DNA from: Streptomyces eurythermus
Lineage (GTDB): Bacteria; Actinomycetota; Actinomycetes; Streptomycetales; Streptomycetaceae
Assembly (NCBI RefSeq): GCF_014649115.1
Contig: NZ_BMSK01000016.1
Location: 572 to 64,571, forward strand
Length of the DNA stretch: 64,000 nt
Direction: 5' to 3'
Shown: positions 48,594 to 57,600 of the stretch, in pieces
Position numbering within the stretch: the first letter of the stretch is position 1
How the letters are laid out: each line of letters opens with the position of its first letter
Translations under genes and position numbers: made by a program
The notes under the pieces: generated by a model
The model's database searches: none
The model's input: only the letters and a program-made list of their open reading frames with translations
What the model was told of the DNA's origin: nothing

Positions 48594-49768
48594 GCGCTCC
48601 GGACCCGCGGGGCCAGCCACACGCAACCGATCACATCCGCTACAACCTCACCGGCATAGAGCACCAATACGACACCCTGCTGAGCGAGTTGCCCGGCACG
48701 GATATCCGCTTCGCCCTCAAGGCCTGCCCAGTGGACGAAGTCCTCCGCTGCCTGGCGGACCGCGGCGCCGGTTTCGACACCGCGAGCCCCGCCGAGATCC
48801 GGCAAGCCCTGCGAGCCGGGGCGCAGCCCGACCGCGTCCACTACGGCAACACCATCAAGTCCGACCACGACATCGCCGAAGCCCACCGCCTGGGTGTCCG
48901 CACCTTCGCCACCGACAGCCTCGAAGACGTCACCGCGATCGCCGAGAACGCCCCCGGCGCCCGTGTGTTCTGCCGGCTGGCCACCAGCGGTCAGGGCGCC
49001 CTGTGGGGCCTGAACCGCAAGTTCGGCTGCGACCCGGAGGACGCCGTACGGATCATGGCCGCCGCCCGCGCGGCCGGTCTCGTCCCGGCCGGGCTCTCCG
49101 TGCACGTCGGCTCCCAGCAGATGACCGGCGAGGCATGGCAGCAGGCCCTGGACACCCTCGCCGGGACGCTGCTCGCGCTGGCCGGACGGGGGATCGTACC
49201 CGACCACGTCAACCTCGGCGGCGGTCTGCCCGCGCTCGGTTACCTGGACCGGCGCGGCACCCCGCTCGACCCGCCGCTGGACAAGATCCTCACCGTGCTC
49301 CGCGAGGGCATGGAGCACCTGGACGGCCTGGCCGCCGCCCCGCTGCGGTTCGTCCTGGAACCGGGCCGGCATCTCGTCGCCGACCACGGCGCGGTCCGGG
49401 CGCACGTGGTGCGGCTGACCGAGCGGACCGGACCGGACGGCCGGCCCGCCCGCTGGCTGTACCTGAGCGCGGGCAAGTTCAACGGCCTGTACGAGATGGA
49501 CCAGGTGACCCACCCGCTGGTCTTCCCCGGCCGGGAGACCGACGAGCACGTGCCCGCCGTCGTCGCGGGCCCCACCTGCGACGGCGACGACGCCTACGGC
49601 GGCGGCCGGCACCCGGCGTCCGTCCCCCGGACCCTCGCCTCCGGCGACCCGGTGTGGATCCTCTCCGCCGGCGCCTACGCCCCCAGTTACACGACCCAGG
49701 GCTTCAACGGCATCCGCCCGCTGCCGTGCGTGTGCGTACGCGGCCCGGAAGGACTCCCACTGACATGA
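48590..49768 (+). CDS. Type III PLP-dependent decarboxylase (ornithine/diaminopimelate decarboxylase-like)
   Basis: 392 residues; ATG 48590 overlaps the previous stop. The alanine-racemase-fold barrel has the PLP Lys in RFALKACPVDEVL, SPAEIRQALRAGAQPDRVHYGN, HVGSQQM, NLGGGLPALGY, EPGRHLVADHGA, and the substrate-pocket GPTCDGDD, the same place as CD in ornithine decarboxylase. Enzymes of this class decarboxylate basic amino acids, and one, SbnH of staphyloferrin B synthesis, acts on a diaminopropionate conjugate. Given sbnA/sbnB nearby, a diaminopropionate-derived substrate is plausible. Confidence 0.88.
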   Translation: MSAPDPRGQPHATDHIRYNLTGIEHQYDTLLSELPGTDIRFALKACPVDEVLRCLADRGAGFDTASPAEIRQALRAGAQPDRVHYGNTIKSDHDIAEAHRLGVRTFATDSLEDVTAIAENAPGARVFCRLATSGQGALWGLNRKFGCDPEDAVRIMAAARAAGLVPAGLSVHVGSQQMTGEAWQQALDTLAGTLLALAGRGIVPDHVNLGGGLPALGYLDRRGTPLDPPLDKILTVLREGMEHLDGLAAAPLRFVLEPGRHLVADHGAVRAHVVRLTERTGPDGRPARWLYLSAGKFNGLYEMDQVTHPLVFPGRETDEHVPAVVAGPTCDGDDAYGGGRHPASVPRTLASGDPVWILSAGAYAPSYTTQGFNGIRPLPCVCVRGPEGLPLT

Positions 49769-50286
49769 ACGACCGTCTAAGGGGCATCACCGAGGCCGAC
49801 TGGCCCCGGCTGGCCGCCCTGGAGAGCGAGGCGTACGCGGACCTCTCCCTCGCCGAGGGTGAGGAGGCGCTGCGCTCCCGGGCCCGTGCCTCGGCCGGCA
49901 CCTGCTTCGTCCTGGAACGCGACGGCCGGCCCGCCGGCTACGTCCTCGCCCTGCCCTACCCCCGGTTCCGCTGCCCCGCGCTGGGCAGCCCGGAACCGGC
50001 CGTCCACGACACCGCCAACCTGCACCTGCACGACATCGTGGTCAGCGCCCCGCTGCGCCGCCGGGGGCTCGGCACCCGGCTGATGCGCCACCTGACCGAG
50101 ACGGCCCGGGCGCGCGGCTTCACCACCGTCTCGCTGGTCGCCGTCGGCGACAAGGAGGCGTTCTGGCGCGCCCGCGGCTACCGCGCCCACCCGTCGGCGC
50201 CGGTCCCGCCGGAGTACGGCCGGGGCGCGGTCTACATGTCGGCGCCGGTGACCGCACCGGCCCGGCCGCTCCGGGAGGCGGTGTGA
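49765..50286 (+). CDS. GNAT-family N-acetyltransferase
   Basis: 173 residues; ATG 49765 overlaps the previous stop. The acetyl-CoA motif A is LHLHDIVVSAPLRRRGLGTRLMRHLTETARARGF, and motif B is VSLVAVGDKEAFWRARGYRAH. It may acetylate an amine of the product or protect the producer; the sequence does not decide. Confidence 0.88.
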   Translation: MNDRLRGITEADWPRLAALESEAYADLSLAEGEEALRSRARASAGTCFVLERDGRPAGYVLALPYPRFRCPALGSPEPAVHDTANLHLHDIVVSAPLRRRGLGTRLMRHLTETARARGFTTVSLVAVGDKEAFWRARGYRAHPSAPVPPEYGRGAVYMSAPVTAPARPLREAV

Positions 50287-51461
50287 TGCCCGCCGGGTCC
50301 TTCGCGCGCGCCAAGTGGTCGATCGCCGCGCTGTTCTGCTTCCTCGGCTTCCAGTACGGCACCTGGATCGCCCGCCTGCCCGCGCTGAAGACCCGGCTGG
50401 GCCTCGGCGCCGGCGAGGTGGGGCTGCTGCTGATGGCCTGCGGGGCGGGCGCGGCGGTCTCCTTCCCGCTGGTCGCCGTGCTGATGCGGCGGCTCGGCTC
50501 CCGGCTGCTGTCCCTGGTGTCCGCCGTCGCCCTGATCGCCGTACTGGCCGCCCTGTCCGTCGTACCGGACTACCCGCTGGCGCTGCTCGCCGTGGCCGCC
50601 GACGGGGTCGCGGTCGGCTGTCTCAACGTGGCCATGAACGCGCAAGGGGCCGCGCTGGAGAAGGCGTACGACCGCACCGCCATGTCCCAGCTGCACGCCA
50701 CCTTCAGCGCCGGGCTGCTCGCCGCCGCCCTGCTGGCCTCCGGTGTCACCGCGCTGACCGGGTCCGTACCGGCCCACTTCGCCGTCGCCGGTGCGCTGTT
50801 GCTGCTCCTGCTCGGAGGCGCCCGGCCGGGCCTGCTCGCGCACCAGGAGCCGGTCCCGGCCGGCGGGGACGGCGAGAAGCCCAGGGCCCGGCGCGGGCTG
50901 CCGTCCGCCACGACCCTGCTCATGGGCTGTGCCATGGCGTTCGGCACCATCACCGAGGGCGCGATGAACGACTGGTCGACGCTCTACCTGAAGGACGTCG
51001 TCCGGGCGCCGGCGAGCGTTGCCCCGCTCGGCATCGCGGTCGTCTCGGTGATGATGCTGCTGGCCCGGGTGTGCGCGGACCGCTGGCGCACCCGCTGGGG
51101 CGACGGAGCGGTGGTGCGCACCGGCAGCGCGGTGGCCGCCGTCGGCCTGGCCCTCGCCCTGCTCGCCGGGGGAGTGGTCCCCACGCTGCTCGGCTTCGCC
51201 TGCGTCGGACTCGGCGCAGCCGCCGTCACCCCGTGCGTGTACGTGGCGGCGGCCGGACACGGATCGGACGCCCTCGCCCTGGTCGCCGCGATGGGCACCA
51301 CCGGGCTGCTGGGCGGCCCGGCCCTGATCGGCTTCGTGGCGAGCGCGGCCAACCTCACCCTGGGCATGGCCACGGTGGCGGCCTCGGCCCTGATCGTCAC
51401 GGCGACCGCGTTCCGGATCCCGTGGCGGGCCCGGACCGGCGCGCTCGCCGAGACGACCTGA
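50286..51461 (+). CDS. MFS exporter
   Basis: 391 residues from ATG 50286 (TGATG overlap with the previous gene; GGGAGG 8 bases upstream; a GTG one codon earlier is an alternative). Twelve hydrophobic helices; the first loops have FQYGTWIARLPALKTRLGLGAGEVGLLLMACGAGAA and the internal motif LSQLHATFSAG-like QLHATFSAGLLAA. It resembles the sugar/metabolite MFS class that also includes small-molecule efflux pumps. In this cluster export of the product is the likely role. Ends 15 bases from the convergent sbnA. Confidence 0.87.
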   Translation: MPAGSFARAKWSIAALFCFLGFQYGTWIARLPALKTRLGLGAGEVGLLLMACGAGAAVSFPLVAVLMRRLGSRLLSLVSAVALIAVLAALSVVPDYPLALLAVAADGVAVGCLNVAMNAQGAALEKAYDRTAMSQLHATFSAGLLAAALLASGVTALTGSVPAHFAVAGALLLLLLGGARPGLLAHQEPVPAGGDGEKPRARRGLPSATTLLMGCAMAFGTITEGAMNDWSTLYLKDVVRAPASVAPLGIAVVSVMMLLARVCADRWRTRWGDGAVVRTGSAVAAVGLALALLAGGVVPTLLGFACVGLGAAAVTPCVYVAAAGHGSDALALVAAMGTTGLLGGPALIGFVASAANLTLGMATVAASALIVTATAFRIPWRARTGALAETT

Positions 51462-51476
51462 GCGAAGCCGGAGTCC

Positions 51477-52502
51477 CTAGGGTCTGTGACGACGGCCCGG
51501 TGCCCGGGGTGCCGGGCCGTCCTCCCAGGCCGGGGCCGGCGGTCCGGCCGAGTCCAGCAGCTGCTCGCCGTACAGGTCCTGGAGCCAGTTGGTCTGGTAC
51601 ACGGTGTCCAGGTAGCGCTCGCCGAGGTCGGGGGCGATGGCCACCGCGGTCAGCTCCCGGGCGTCCTGCCGGGCCAGCCACTCCGTCGCCGCGCTGACCA
51701 CCGTCCCGGTGGAGCCGCCGAACAGGAAGCCCCGCCGGGCCAGCCGGTGGCAGGTGCGGATGGTGTCCGCCTCCTCCACCCGGATCACCTCGTCGACATA
51801 GGACTCGTCCAGCAGCGGCGGGCGCATGCTCATGCCCAGGCCGGGGATCATCCGGCGGCCGGGCGGGCCGCCGAACGCCACCGAGCCCGCGCTGTCCACG
51901 GCGACGATCCGCACCGGCCGGTGCCACTCGCGGAACCAGCGCGCGCAGCCCATCAGGGTCCCGGCGGTGCCGGTCCCGACGAACAGCACGTCCAGGCCCG
52001 GGAAGTGACCGGCGATCTCCGGCGCGGTGGTGCGGTAGTGCGCCCGCCAGTTGCCGGGGTTGGTGTACTGGCTCAGCCACACGTACCGGTCGTCCGACGC
52101 GCACAGCGCACGCAGGTACTCCAGCCGGGTGCCCAGGAAACCGCCGTTCTCGTCCAGGTTGGTCACCACGTGCACCTGACTGCCGAGGGCCTCCATCAGC
52201 AGCTTGGTCGACAGGTTGCAGCGGGGGTCCGTCACACACAGGAACCGGTAACCCTTGCTCGCGGCGATCATGCTGAGCGCGACGCCCAGGTTGCCGGAGG
52301 AGGACTCGACGAGGACGGAGTCCGGCTTCAGGCTCCCGTCCCGCTCGGCGCTCTCCACCATCTCGTTCGCGGCTTTCAGCTTGATGGAGCCGGCGAAATT
52401 GAAGCCCTCGCACTTGAGGTAGAGGCGGTATCCGAATATCGACTCCAGATCGACGAAGAGGCTCCCTTCGTTGAACGCTTGGGGAGCGGAGATCACGGGC
52501 AC
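51477..52502 (-). CDS. sbnA: 2,3-diaminopropionate biosynthesis protein SbnA (N-(2-amino-2-carboxyethyl)-glutamate synthase)
   Basis: 341 residues from GTG 52500-52502 (AGGAGG 8 bases upstream). A cysteine-synthase-like PLP fold: CEGFNFAGSIKLKAANEMV with the PLP Lys, VESSSGNLGVALSMIAASKGY, FVGTGTAGTLMGCARWFRE phosphate loop and FGGSTGTVVSAATEWLA. SbnA proteins join O-phosphoserine and glutamate, and SbnB then releases L-2,3-diaminopropionate. The C-terminal tail (DGPAPRAPGRRHRP) covers a hairpin. Last gene of the minus operon. Confidence 0.92.
   Translation of the reverse strand: MPVISAPQAFNEGSLFVDLESIFGYRLYLKCEGFNFAGSIKLKAANEMVESAERDGSLKPDSVLVESSSGNLGVALSMIAASKGYRFLCVTDPRCNLSTKLLMEALGSQVHVVTNLDENGGFLGTRLEYLRALCASDDRYVWLSQYTNPGNWRAHYRTTAPEIAGHFPGLDVLFVGTGTAGTLMGCARWFREWHRPVRIVAVDSAGSVAFGGPPGRRMIPGLGMSMRPPLLDESYVDEVIRVEEADTIRTCHRLARRGFLFGGSTGTVVSAATEWLARQDARELTAVAIAPDLGERYLDTVYQTNWLQDLYGEQLLDSAGPPAPAWEDGPAPRAPGRRHRP
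51491..51521. terminator. Hairpin at the meeting point of the two operons
   Basis: GACGGCCCGG (51491-51500) pairs with CCGGGCCGTC (51512-51521). It lies inside the last codons of sbnA and 30 bases after the MFS stop, so it could end the plus operon. As a coding sequence it may also be chance. Confidence 0.45.
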
Positions 52503-52539
52503 GGCGGGCCTCCTGTTGCCAGGGCCGGGGGAAACGGCC

Positions 52540-53610
52540 TCAGCCGTACCGGCGCAGGTCGTGGAAGAAGTCGTCGACGAGGCGGAGTCGGCCCGCCCGG
52601 GCGACCTGGTCGTAGACGTACTTGCCCACGGCCAGGTCGAGGACGCCGAGGCCGAAGGGGGAGAAGATCACCGGCTGGTCGCGCGGCGGCGCGGCCCGCC
52701 CCAGCAGCACGTCGTTGAGGGTGCCGTTGAGGAAGTCGCGGTTGCCGGTGCGCTGCTCGACCAGGTGCGGGGAGGTGTCCGCCTTCAGGCAGTGCTCCAC
52801 GTCGTCCACGAAGTTGGCCGAGGCGAGCAGGACCTCGGGGGCGAGGTCGCGCAGCGAGATGTGCAGCACCAGCGGGTTGTGGTCGAACCAGGCCGGGGTC
52901 GTGACGTGCGGCCGGCCGGCGACGGTGGCGAACACCACCAGGTCGCTGGAGCGGATCAGGCCCTCCGCGCTGTCGTGGACGGTGACCGGCTCGGTGGCCC
53001 CGCTCTGCCGCAGATAGCCGCAGAAGCCCTCGGTGCTGGCGGCGGACACGTCGTGCACGCCGATCGCCTCGAAGGACCAGCCGGTGCGGGCCAGGAAGGT
53101 GTGGATGTACCGGGCGATCAGGCCGGTGCCGCAGAAACCGACCCGGGCCGGCCGGGGCCGCTCGCGGCTGAGCCAGTCGGCGGCCAGCGCGGCGGACGCG
53201 GCGGTCCGGGTCGCGCTGATGATGGAACTCTCCAGGCAGGCGAACGGGTAGCCGGTGTCGTGGTCGTTGAGGATGAGCACGGCCGACGCCCGGGGCAGCC
53301 CGGCGTCCACGTTCTCCGGGAAGCTGGAGATCCACTTCAGTCCGTCCACGCGCACGGACCCGCCGATGGACGCCGGCAGCGCGATGATCCGGGAGCTGGG
53401 ACGGTCGGGGAAGCGCAGGAAGTACGACGGCGGGTTCACCGACTCCCCGGCGCCGTGCAGCCGGTAGGTGGCCTCGACCAGCTCCACCACCTGTCTCTCG
53501 GACCCTTCCAGGGCCTTCTTCACCTGCTCGCCGGGGATCACGGCGAAGGTCGGCACGGACGGCGGACCGGACTCGGCCGCGCGGGCGGTGTGGGGCAGTA
53601 CGTCGGTCAT
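52540..53610 (-). CDS. sbnB: 2,3-diaminopropionate biosynthesis protein SbnB (ornithine cyclodeaminase family)
   Basis: 356 residues; ATG 53608-53610 overlaps the stop of the SyrP-like gene. NAD Rossmann motif VGFCGTGLIARYIHTFLART, substrate region RVDGLKWISSFPENVDAGLPRASAVLILND and LESSIISATRTAASAALAA; SLRDLAPEVLLASANFVDD and FSPFGLGVLDLAVGKYVYDQ complete the family pattern. It oxidatively cleaves the SbnA product to L-2,3-diaminopropionate and 2-oxoglutarate. Confidence 0.93.
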   Translation of the reverse strand: MTDVLPHTARAAESGPPSVPTFAVIPGEQVKKALEGSERQVVELVEATYRLHGAGESVNPPSYFLRFPDRPSSRIIALPASIGGSVRVDGLKWISSFPENVDAGLPRASAVLILNDHDTGYPFACLESSIISATRTAASAALAADWLSRERPRPARVGFCGTGLIARYIHTFLARTGWSFEAIGVHDVSAASTEGFCGYLRQSGATEPVTVHDSAEGLIRSSDLVVFATVAGRPHVTTPAWFDHNPLVLHISLRDLAPEVLLASANFVDDVEHCLKADTSPHLVEQRTGNRDFLNGTLNDVLLGRAAPPRDQPVIFSPFGLGVLDLAVGKYVYDQVARAGRLRLVDDFFHDLRRYG

Positions 53611-54611
53611 CGTCCGCTCGCCTCCGGGGTGAAGGAGCCGTCGGCCACCTGCCGGGGCTCGGCCATGCCGACGAGGATCCGCCGCTCGCCGGTGAACGGC
53701 TCCCGGCTGTGCGCGGTCCGGATGTTGTCCACCAGCAGCAGGTCACCGGCCTGCCAGGGCTCGCGCCGGGTGTGCTCCTCGTACGTGGCGTTCAGGCGCT
53801 CGACGACGTCCGCGCCGATCGGGCCGCCGTCGCCGTAGCAGGTGTTGAACGGCAGACCCTCCGGGCCGTACTCGTCCACCAGGTACTCGCGGACCTCCGG
53901 AGCGAGCGTCCACTCGTTGAGGAAGGCGATCTGGTTGAACCAGCAGCGGCGGCCCGTCAGCGGGTGCCGGACGACGGCGGCGCGGCGCTGCCGGGTGCGC
54001 AGCGAACCGTCGGCGAGCCAGGTGAAGTCGATGGCGTTGGCCCGGCAGTAGGCCTCGATCGCGGCGCGGTCGGCGGTGCCGAAGGACTCCTCCAGGGAAG
54101 CCCCGATCTCGTCGTTGTAGCTGCGGGTCAGCAGCCAGCCCTCCTGCTCGAACCGTCGCGCCAGGCCGGCGGGCAGCGCCTTGAGGACCTCCTCGGCGTC
54201 GGCCACCGCGGTCGCCCCGCCCGACTCGGGCGGGGTCAGGCACGCGAACAGCATCAGGCCGGGCACCCGCAGCCGGTAGCTCAGCTCGTGGTGCATGCAC
54301 ATCGGCTGGTTGGCCGGCCACGGCGTGGAGGTGTACAGCCCCGGGCCGGCGGACTCGCGCGGCGCGAACGCCTCCGCCTCCGTCATCGGCTCGCCCGCCA
54401 GCCGGGTCAGGACGGCACCGACCTGCCCGGCGTCCGCCAGGCCGAGGCCGCGCACGAGCAGCGCGCCGTGCTCGGTGACCTGCGCGCGCAGCGCCTCGCG
54501 GTGCTCGGCCGCCCAGTCGGCGGGGTCGCCCGGCGGAGCGACGCGCAGCATCGCTGGTCGGTCCGGCCGCAGCTCCACGTCGAGCGGTGCTGCCAGGGAT
54601 GAGGACGGCAT
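53607..54611 (-). CDS. SyrP-like TauD/TfdA-family dioxygenase
   Basis: 334 residues from ATG 54609-54611 with AAGGA upstream. The iron site is MHHELSYRLRVPGLMLFACL (HxE in place of HxD, as in SyrP homologues) with the distal His in LLVDNIRTAHSREPF and the 2-oxoglutarate Arg nearby. SyrP proteins hydroxylate the beta carbon of an amino acid held on an NRPS carrier domain. Here the likely substrate is the amino acid activated by the adjacent NRPS. Confidence 0.87.
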   Translation of the reverse strand: MPSSSLAAPLDVELRPDRPAMLRVAPPGDPADWAAEHREALRAQVTEHGALLVRGLGLADAGQVGAVLTRLAGEPMTEAEAFAPRESAGPGLYTSTPWPANQPMCMHHELSYRLRVPGLMLFACLTPPESGGATAVADAEEVLKALPAGLARRFEQEGWLLTRSYNDEIGASLEESFGTADRAAIEAYCRANAIDFTWLADGSLRTRQRRAAVVRHPLTGRRCWFNQIAFLNEWTLAPEVREYLVDEYGPEGLPFNTCYGDGGPIGADVVERLNATYEEHTRREPWQAGDLLLVDNIRTAHSREPFTGERRILVGMAEPRQVADGSFTPEASGR

Positions 54612-54654
54612 CTCGGTTTCCTTTCCGGTCGCCCGTCGCATGGGGGACGGGCCC

Positions 54655-57600
54655 TCAGGTGGAGGCCAGCGGCACGGCCGCGGTCAGGACGGCCCGCGCC
54701 GCCCCGTCCGGGCGCGTGCGCGGGAAGTAGTGGCCCCCGTCGGGCAGTTCGTGCAGGTCGACGTGGTCGGCCAGCAGCCGCCAGTCCCGGTGGTGTTCGG
54801 CGTAGCCGGCCGTGTGCGGGTCGTCGGCGGCCACGACCACCGTCACCGGCGCGGCCAGCCTGTCCGGCGGCGGGGAGGCGAGCGCCGCCAGCAGATAGCG
54901 GTGCGCGGACACACAGTCGTGCCGGTAGGCGGCGCCGATGCGCTCGGCGTGCCGCTCGTTCAGCTCGGCGAGCTCGGTGTAGCCGCTGTCCGCGGCCAGC
55001 CGCGCCGCGATCTCCGCGTCACTGCTGCGGGTCAGTCCGTCGACGGCGGCAGCGCGCCCGGCGGCGGTGCCCAGCAGCTGCGCGCCGAGGAACACCCGGG
55101 TCACCGGCACCCCCCGCTCCTGGAGCCTGCGGGCCGTCTCCAGGGCCGGGGCGGCGCCCGAGGAGTGCCCCCACAGCATGACCCGGGCCGGACCGAGCGC
55201 CGTGATCTCGGCGGCGACCCGCTCGGCCACCTCGGAGATCGGTGCGAACGGCTCCCGTCGGCCCGCCAGATCGTGCCCGGGCGGGTCGACGGCGAGCACC
55301 GCAAGGCCGCTGCCGGCCAGCGCCGCCGCCATCGGACGGTAGTTGACCGCGTTGCCGCCCGCGTACGGGAAGCACACCAGCGCGCACTCCGGGGTGCCGT
55401 CCGGCTCCGACAGCGCTTGCAGCAGCTCCGGGCGGGACCGGCCGGCTCCGTCGAGCACGGCGGCCAGGTCGGCGAGGACCGGATGGCGGGTGATGTCCTT
55501 CAGCGACACCGCCCGGTCCAGCGCGACGCTGAGCTTGACGGCCGTCAGGGAGGTGCCGCCGGAGTCGAAGAAGTGGGCCGTGCGGCCGATGCGTTCCTCG
55601 GGCACGCCCAGCAACTGCGCCCAGACCGCCGCCAGCCGCCGCTCGGTCGGGCCGAGCGCCCGGCCGTCCCCGGCGGCGCGGTCCGGCGGGGCGGCCCCCT
55701 CGGCCCCCAGGGCCTGCTCGGCCTGATCGGTGCGCTCGGCCAGCGCGGTCAGCGCCTTGCGGTCGGTCTTGCCGTTGGCGGTCAGCGGAAGGCTCTCCCG
55801 CCAGTGGAAGGCCGAGGGCACCATGTAGGAGGGCAGCGCCGCCGCGAGTTCCTCGCGCAGCGTCTCCGGCGGGATCCGCCGGCCGGTGTGGAAGGCGATC
55901 AGATGCCTGTTCCCGCCGCCCCGCTCGGCGACGACCACCGCGCCGTCGCGCACCCCGGCCACCCGCAGCAGGGTGTTCTCGATCTCGCCGATCTCGATGC
56001 GGAAGCCGCGGATCTTGACCTGGTTGTCCCGGCGGCCGAGGAACTCCAGCTTGCCGCCCGGGTGCCAGCGGCCCAGGTCACCGCCCAGATACAGCCGCTC
56101 ACCGGGCCGGTACGGGTCCGTCCGGTACGCCTCCCGGGTCCGCTCGGGATCGTTCACGTACCCCCGGCCCACGCACACGCCGGAGAACGCGATCAGCCCC
56201 GGGGCGCCCAGCGGCACCAGCGACAGGTGCTCGTCCACGACATAGACGCGGACGTTGTGCACCGCGCGGCCCAGCAGCACCCGGTCCGGCACACCGTCCA
56301 GCACCTCGTGGTTGGTGTCGTCCGAGGTCTCGGTCAGCCCGTAGGCGTTGAGCAGCCGGATCCCCGGCTGGAGCGCGAACCAGCGCTGGGTCAGCTCCCG
56401 CTTCAGCGCCTCCCCGGTCACCGACACGCACCGCAGGTCCGGCAGCGCGCGCGGACGCTGCTCCAGGTACGAGACCACGACCTCCAGGTAGGAGGGCACG
56501 AGCTGGGCCACGGCGACCCGGCCGCGCACCAGCGTGTCCACGAACCGCTCCACGTCCGTGATCACGTCCTGGCCGACCAGCAGCGTCCGCCCGCCGGTCA
56601 GCAGCGCGGACAGCAGCTGCCACAGCGAGATGTCGAAGCACTGCGGCGCCGTCTGCGCCACCACCGACCCCTCGCCGATCCCCAGGTCGTCGATCTTGGC
56701 GTACAGGTGGTTGAGCAGGCCCGCGTGCTCGCACATCGCCCCCTTCGGCTCCCCCGTGGAGCCGGAGGTGAAGTAGATGTACGCCAGCCGGCCGGGCTCG
56801 ATCGGCAGCCCGGGGTCGGTGTCGGGGTGCGGCTCCGCGTACGCCGTCTCCACCGGCAGCTTCTCGGTGCCCGGTACGGCGGCCAGCGCCTCGTCGAGGT
56901 TGTCGGTGCCGCCGGACTCGGTGAGCACCAGCCGGCAGTCCGCCCGGGTCAGCATGGCCGCGATCCGGCCGGCCGGGAAGTGCGGTTCGACGGGCAGATA
57001 GACGCCGCCCGCCTTGAACACCGCCAGCGTCGCCGCCAGCCAGTCCAGATCGCGCTCGGTGACGACGGCGACCACGTCCTCCGGGCCGAGCCCGCGCTCC
57101 AGCAGCGCGTGCGCCAGCCGGTTGGCCCGCGCGTTCAGCTCCCCGTACGTCCACTCCCGCTCGCCGTGCACGGCGGCCACCCGGTCCGGGTGCTCCCGCG
57201 CCCGCCGCTCGAACAGCTCGTGCGCGCGGGCGTCCGGCAGCTCCCGGTGCGGCCCCGCCAGCCCCTGGAGCTGCTCGCGCACCTCCTCGGGGGACAGCAG
57301 GCTCTGCTGCCCGTGGTCGGCGTCCGGGGCGGCCGCCAGCAGAGCCAGGGCCTTCAGGTGGTAGCCGCCGATCCGGGCGGCGGCACCGGCGTCCAGCACG
57401 TCGGTGCGGTACCGCAGGCGCAGCACCAGCCGCCCGCCCCGGTCGTACCAGCGGACGTGCAGCACACCCTCGCCGTCGCTCTCCGCGCTCCCGGCGCCTT
57501 CGGGGCTCCCGGGGCCCTCGGGGCCGAACACCACCTCGTACGGCGGCTCGGTCAGGCCCAGCTCCCGGCGCAGCCCGGCCACCGGGAACTCGCGGTGCGC

